A stretch of 8,279 bases of DNA from Desulfobacteraceae bacterium (GTDB lineage Bacteria; Desulfobacterota; Desulfobacteria; Desulfobacterales; Desulfosalsimonadaceae), in assembly GCA_024636355.1 (NCBI GenBank), contig JAGXHH010000097.1:1-8279 (forward strand). The letters are read 5' to 3'. The notes under the pieces were generated by a model. The model searched no databases. It was given only the letters and a program-made list of their open reading frames with translations, and was not told where the DNA came from. Positions 6,261 to 8,279 of the stretch are shown in pieces (positions within the stretch are counted from its first letter, which is position 1; each line of letters begins with the position of its first letter). The translations under genes were made by a program, and so were the position numbers.

Positions 6261-6752
6261 TCAGTCGGTTTCAGGCGGCAGCATCTCCCGGTGCAGGATC
6301 GTTTGCATTTTTTCCCGGAACAGTTTCCGGATGGTTTCCACCCGGTTCTTGTTGACACCGAAATCATAATACCCGCTTCTGGATGCAGATCGGATTTCGA
6401 TAATTGACGGGGCTTCCGGAAAGTAAAACTCCAAATCATCCGTGAATCGAAATACCCTTGATCGGAATTCCGCATGAATGTAGTTTTCTTCTGCCGCGAC
6501 AACCCGGGCGCGGTCCATGGAATCGAGAACGGAAAGGAGCGCTGATCCGGCCTGTTGCCTGGAACCGGCATAACTGATCGGCTCGACATACTGGCCGGCA
6601 GTCATGTCCGTCTGCGAGGTGACGCAATTGGGTGAACTGGGGCAGGGCGCAAGTCGCTTTTCCGTGACCCCGATACGCGGTGACCCGGCACATCCGGTGA
6701 AAAAAAATCCGATTGCCACCAATGTCAACAGCCGGTTCAGCATACCGTTCAT
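6261..6752 (-). CDS. DUF1499 family lipoprotein
   Basis: A 163-residue predicted lipoprotein of unknown function. Residues 1-20 form a short lipoprotein signal (Asn-Arg, then LLTLVAIGFFFTG) ending at Cys21; Ala22 at +2 favours the outer membrane. The DUF1499 fold is recognised by CPSSPNCVTSQ (37-47), YIHAEFRSRVFRF (91-103) with the acidic DDLEF (105-109), and IRSASRSGYYDFGVNKNR (120-137). The ATG at 6752 is chosen over a longer frame reaching 6875: it has AGGAG eight bases upstream, and the extra 41 residues would bury the signal peptide. A second Met three codons later (6743) is possible. It is convergent with moeA, three bases apart, and is probably unrelated to it. Confidence 0.87.
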   Translation of the reverse strand: MNGMLNRLLTLVAIGFFFTGCAGSPRIGVTEKRLAPCPSSPNCVTSQTDMTAGQYVEPISYAGSRQQAGSALLSVLDSMDRARVVAAEENYIHAEFRSRVFRFTDDLEFYFPEAPSIIEIRSASRSGYYDFGVNKNRVETIRKLFREKMQTILHREMLPPETD

Positions 6753-6760
6753 AAAAGATG

Positions 6761-6765
6761 CTCCT
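6761..6765 (-). promoter_or_regulatory. Ribosome binding site that fixes the lipoprotein start
   Basis: AGGAG on the minus strand (ctcct on the plus) lies eight bases before the ATG at 6752. It decides between this start and an in-frame start at 6875 that has no lipoprotein-compatible N-terminus. Confidence 0.7.
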
Positions 6766-6872
6766 GCAGGGGGGATTAACGATGAACATAAAAAGAAATT
6801 AAACATAGAAAATAATAATTCTTTTTTGACGAGAAGTCTACAGGCACAGTTTTGCCCGTGAGATTCGCTTTT

Positions 6873-6886
6873 CATCGCGGGGCATG
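6873..6886 (+). repeat. Degenerate copy of the REP-like half unit
   Basis: CATCGCGGGGCATG matches CATCGCGGGCATG at 6983-6995 apart from one extra G. It lies just outside the intact nested element, so it is probably a decayed third unit of the same repeat. Confidence 0.45.
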
Positions 6887-6891
6887 TTCAA

Positions 6892-7048
6892 GCGTGCCTG
6901 AAAAGCAGCAATTCCCGGTGAAATGTGTCTGTGACGGGTGACCACGTAGGAGCGGGCCATGCCCGCGAAAAAATGCATTCGCCATCGCGGGCATGGCCCG
7001 CTCATACAGAGCCTTTCGACGTTCACCGGGAATTGCGTGCCTGAAAAG
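6892..7048. repeat. Nested REPIN/MITE-like repeat element with 14-bp direct and 15-bp inverted repeats
   Basis: The 157-base unit is bounded by an exact 14-bp direct repeat, GCGTGCCTGAAAAG, at 6892-6905 and 7035-7048. Just inside is an exact 15-bp inverted repeat: GCAATTCCCGGTGAA at 6908-6922 and its complement at 7022-7036, which shares two bases with the right direct repeat. The centre is the perfect 19-bp-arm palindrome at 6950-7003. There is no coding capacity. The layers look like a non-autonomous element mobilised in trans, with the direct repeats as a possible target duplication, but 14 bp is long for that and no donor transposase is in the window. Confidence 0.6.
6950..7003. repeat. 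REP-doublet palindrome, perfect 19-bp arms, each arm itself palindromic
   Basis: Arms 6950-6968 (GAGCGGGCCATGCCCGCGA) and 6985-7003 are exact reverse complements around a 16-base loop. Within each arm GCGGGC and GCCCGC are complementary around a 3-base centre (CAT or ATG). The sequence can therefore fold as one long hairpin or two short ones. This is the usual look of paired REP sequences. Confidence 0.85.
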
Positions 7049-7079
7049 TATCTTGTGGCGAATCGTTCCTGTTCGCAGT

Positions 7080-7107
7080 TTGACAGTTGCATGGGCTTGC
7101 GTATGGA
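7080..7107 (+). promoter_or_regulatory. Candidate promoter of the small-gene/dsrE operon
   Basis: TTGACA (7080-7085) is a perfect -35. A 16-base spacer leads to TATGGA (7102-7107), a 3/6 -10 match. It lies about 115 bases before the first gene, with the palindrome GGTTTT-T-AAAACC (7155-7167) in the leader. The -10 is weak, so this is a candidate only. Confidence 0.35.
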
Positions 7108-7222
7108 TTTGCATTCACCCTTGAATTCTTTTACCTTCCATGGAAAAATGTTTCGGTTTTTAAAACCATATGGCGCCCGGGGCATAAGTGCTTTCTCATT
7201 TTTGAGAGGAGTTGGAAGATCG

Positions 7223-7393
7223 GTGGAAGAAAAAAGAAAAGAATTACAGCAGGCACTGCACGATATCGAACAACGCATCGAAGAACTCGAACAGCGGATT
7301 CCCCCGCATTCCGTTAAACCGCATTTTATTCAGCAGCTCGATGAACTCGAAGCGGAGCGGGATCGGATTTTAGATCAGTTAAAAATCGTGTAA
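7223..7393 (+). CDS. Small conserved-looking coiled-coil protein, function unknown
   Basis: A 56-residue, highly charged, all-helical protein. Residues 1-25 form a heptad-like amphipathic helix (KRKELQQALHDIEQRIEELE). A break follows at residues 26-33, containing IPPHSVKP (26-33), then a second helix (FIQQLDELEAERDRILDQL, 35-53). This gives a helix-turn-helix hairpin or a dimeric coiled coil. There is no signal peptide or membrane segment. The GTG at 7223 is preferred: GAGAGGAG ends 11 bases upstream and the helical domain starts there. An ATG at 7148 would give 81 residues with an unrelated, poorly supported leader. It sits 28 bases before the Cys-rich gene and heads the dsrE operon. Similar small proteins with a P-x-H-S break are, from memory, common in sulfate reducers and sometimes mislabelled histidine kinase; no catalytic domain is present here. 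Confidence 0.68.
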   Translation: MEEKRKELQQALHDIEQRIEELEQRIPPHSVKPHFIQQLDELEAERDRILDQLKIV

Positions 7394-7421
7394 CCTACTT
7401 GATACTTAGGAAAACAGCTTT

Positions 7422-7652
7422 ATGGGTAAATGTGCGAATCATCCCGACCGGGAAACCCGTTACATGTGCAGCAAACACGGGCACTATTATTGTGAAGAAT
7501 GCCTGGAATGCCGGGATCAGAAACTTTACTGCAAATTCCGTACGGCCTGTCCGATCTGGTTTATGATGAAGGAGACCAAATCCGGCCGAGGGGACGACCA
7601 GGAAACCGATACGGCCCTAATCAACGAACACTGTAACCTTTCAATGAGATAA
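7422..7652 (+). CDS. Cys-rich B-box zinc-finger-like small protein
   Basis: A 76-residue probable zinc protein. Ligand candidates fall in the first 43 residues: Cys4-x2-His7-x8-Cys16-x2-His19-x4-Cys24-x2-Cys27-x2-Cys30-x6-Cys37-x5-Cys43, enough for two zinc ions in a B-box-like cross-brace. CPIWFMMK (43-50) closes the domain. The remaining 26 residues are hydrophilic, with His70-Cys71 near the end. There is no signal peptide, so it is probably cytoplasmic. AGGA lies ten bases before the ATG. It is followed after 12 bases by the dsrE-family gene and preceded closely by the coiled-coil gene. The function is unknown; a scaffold or adaptor for thiol or sulfur transfer is an inference from the neighbour. 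The cysteines could instead bind an iron-sulfur cluster, but the His/Cys spacing favours zinc. Confidence 0.78.
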   Translation: MGKCANHPDRETRYMCSKHGHYYCEECLECRDQKLYCKFRTACPIWFMMKETKSGRGDDQETDTALINEHCNLSMR

Positions 7653-7654
7653 GT

Positions 7655-7659
7655 GGAGG
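7655..7659 (+). promoter_or_regulatory. Ribosome binding site that fixes the dsrE-family start
   Basis: GGAGG lies five bases before the ATG at 7665, immediately after the upstream stop (TAA, 7650-7652). An in-frame GTG at 7653 overlaps this site and has no ribosome site of its own, so the shorter protein is the right one. Confidence 0.75.
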
Positions 7660-7664
7660 TTTTT

Positions 7665-8024
7665 ATGACTGACAATGTTGTGATCCTGCTGTCCTGCGGC
7701 ACCGATAACCCGAATCGGAGTACCCGGGCGTTTCACCTGGCGACCGTCGCCCACAAGGAAGGCAAAAAGGTGACGTTGTTTCTGCTCGATGAAGCGGTCT
7801 ACCTGGCCAAAAAAGGCTTGATTACGCACGTACGGGCTGCGACCGGCGATTCGGCCGATGATCAGCTCGCTTACCTGCAGGCCCACGATGTACCGATCCT
7901 GGCTTGTACACCGTGCGCCAATGCCCGTCTGGTCGGGGAAAGCGATCTGGTCGATGGCGCCCGGCTCGCCACTGCGGCGGAACTCTTCCGGCTTATCTCC
8001 GATGCGGCCGTGATCAGCCTATAG
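7665..8024 (+). CDS. DsrE-family (DsrE/TusD-like) sulfur relay protein
   Basis: A 119-residue cytoplasmic protein of the DsrE/F fold. The N-terminal strand NVVILLSCGTDNPN (4-17) and the helix RAFHLATVAHKEGKKVTLFLLDEAVYLAKKG (21-51) are the family's Rossmann-like start. The second half has VPILACTPCANARLV (76-90) with Cys81 and Cys84; one of these is the expected persulfide-carrying residue. The C-terminal AELFRLI helix completes the fold. DsrE/TusD relatives pass sulfane sulfur between carriers during tRNA thiolation or sulfur oxidation/reduction. Single-gene homologues of this type are less well characterised, so the partner is unknown. It is the last gene of the small operon and its 3' end overlaps the convergent cyclotransferase-like gene by 11 bp. 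No TusA or DsrC is in the window. Confidence 0.82.
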   Translation: MTDNVVILLSCGTDNPNRSTRAFHLATVAHKEGKKVTLFLLDEAVYLAKKGLITHVRAATGDSADDQLAYLQAHDVPILACTPCANARLVGESDLVDGARLATAAELFRLISDAAVISL

Positions 8025-8262
8025 TTTCCGGGTTAATATTTGAAAACGACCGAATAAACACATCCTGATCATTTTTCCGGAAGTTTTGCAGGCACCAGGG
8101 TTGATCGGTCAACAGGTGCCTGCAGCCATCCCGGATTATATAGGTCTGCGCCGGCACTGCCTGATTTGATCTGAGAAAGACGGTGACTTCGACCCGTTCA
8201 TACCGATCCCCTTCAAAGGCATCGAGGCGGGTAATTGAGTCATTGTCCAGTCCGGTATAGAC
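8014..8262 (-). CDS. Gamma-glutamylcyclotransferase-like (AIG2) protein, C-terminal fragment
   Basis: Only the last 82 or so residues are present; the 5' end lies beyond the contig edge. The AIG2/GGCT-like fold is indicated by VYTGLDNDSITRLDAFEG (counting from the first genomic codon), then DRYERVEVTVFL and the strand PAQTYIIRDG. LDxFEG-x-x-Y-x-R is the typical family core, where the Glu is generally the catalytic acid/base. The family releases 5-oxoproline from gamma-glutamyl peptides or acts on related amines. Bases beyond 8262 are sequencing adapter, so the apparent MYKRQ N-terminus is false. The gene is convergent with dsrE, overlapping by 11 bp. An unusually strong inverted repeat (8087-8124) lies inside the coding sequence. 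Confidence 0.75.
   Translation of the reverse strand, partial: VYTGLDNDSITRLDAFEGDRYERVEVTVFLRSNQAVPAQTYIIRDGCRHLLTDQPWCLQNFRKNDQDVFIRSFSNINPETIG
8087..8124. repeat. Strong inverted repeat inside the cyclotransferase-like gene
   Basis: TGCAGGCACC (8087-8096) and GGTGCCTGCA (8115-8124) are perfect 10-bp arms. Between them GTTGA-TCGG-TCAAC (8100-8113) adds a 5-bp stem with a 4-base loop, separated by a 3-versus-1-base internal loop. The hairpin lies 62 bases after the dsrE stop. No T-tract follows on either strand, so a classical intrinsic terminator is unlikely. Confidence 0.6.
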
Positions 8263-8279
8263 CTGTCTCTTATACACAT
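8263..8279. other. Nextera/Tn5 mosaic-end adapter sequence (artefact)
   Basis: The last 17 bases, CTGTCTCTTATACACAT, match the first 17 of the 19-base Nextera transposase mosaic end. This is library adapter left on the assembly, not genomic DNA. It marks the true contig end at 8262 and creates the well-known spurious MYKRQ start when the minus strand is translated. Confidence 0.97.

Larger units (their letters stand above)
6753..7222. other. Divergent intergenic region carrying palindromic repeats
   Basis: This 470-base gap separates the lipoprotein gene from the small-gene operon. It contains an AT-rich stretch (about 6780-6830) that probably holds the lipoprotein promoter, though I cannot assign clear boxes. 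It also holds a degenerate REP-like half (6873-6886), the nested palindromic element (6892-7048), a plus-strand promoter candidate (7080-7107) and an AT-rich palindrome GGTTTT-T-AAAACC (7155-7167). Open frames across it on both strands are run-throughs of the repeats. Confidence 0.6.

Noticed and set aside
6838..7393. Longer open frames on both strands across 6838-7278 and 6959-7222
   Set aside because: They cross the REP-like element, whose palindromes keep several frames open. Only the part after 7223 on the plus strand shows protein-like character and a ribosome site.
8263..8279. Tn5-like transposon end as evidence of a mobile element
   Set aside because: The sequence is the engineered mosaic end used in Nextera libraries and stops at the contig edge. 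A biological Tn5 insertion would continue into IS50 sequence.

Overview
This window looks like a contig from a Gram-negative, probably environmental bacterium. I favour an anaerobic deltaproteobacterium (Desulfobacterota). The hints are a short operon ending in a DsrE-family sulfur-relay-type protein with a Cys-rich B-box-like protein, an atypical MoeA paralogue, a sucrose-phosphate synthase/PfkB kinase pair, and intergenic palindromic repeats. This assignment rests on gene content recalled from family knowledge, not on a database search. No phage, transposase, CRISPR array, rRNA or tRNA is visible. Both ends cut through genes, and the last 17 bases are the Nextera/Tn5 mosaic-end adapter rather than genome.

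Layout. Positions 1-1014 (minus): a PfkB sugar kinase followed, with an 8-bp stop/start overlap, by the first 37 codons of a sucrose-phosphate synthase-type glycosyltransferase; a sigma70-like promoter precedes the kinase. Positions 1260-3979 (plus): a metal-resistance operon with promoter, TGAA-N6-TTCA operator, a CadC-like ArsR/SmtB repressor that retains both known metal sites, and a P1B-type Zn/Cd/Pb ATPase. Positions 3964-4575 (minus): an exported cyclophilin whose 3' end overlaps the ATPase by 16 bp, with a good promoter at 4643-4671. Positions 4576-4994: intergenic, with a 7-bp-period tandem repeat and a 28-bp-arm imperfect palindrome. Positions 4995-6257 (plus): a divergent MoeA. Positions 6261-6752 (minus): a DUF1499 lipoprotein, three bases from the end of moeA. 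Positions 6753-7222: intergenic, with a nested REP/REPIN-like palindromic element. Positions 7223-8024 (plus): a three-gene operon of a 56-residue coiled-coil protein, a Cys-rich zinc-finger-like protein and a DsrE-family protein. Positions 8014-8262 (minus): the C-terminal part of a gamma-glutamylcyclotransferase-like (AIG2) protein, cut by the contig end.

How the genes work together. The repressor and ATPase form a self-contained inducible efflux circuit: metal binding to the repressor should free the promoter and drive export. The kinase and synthase suggest fructose phosphorylation coupled to sucrose phosphate synthesis, as a compatible solute or carbon store. The DsrE operon is plausibly linked to protein-bound sulfur transfer, but its two small partners have no function I can assign. 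MoeA inserts Mo or W into molybdopterin, which would suit an anaerobe rich in molybdo- or tungsto-enzymes. The cyclophilin and lipoprotein are envelope housekeeping genes unrelated to their neighbours.
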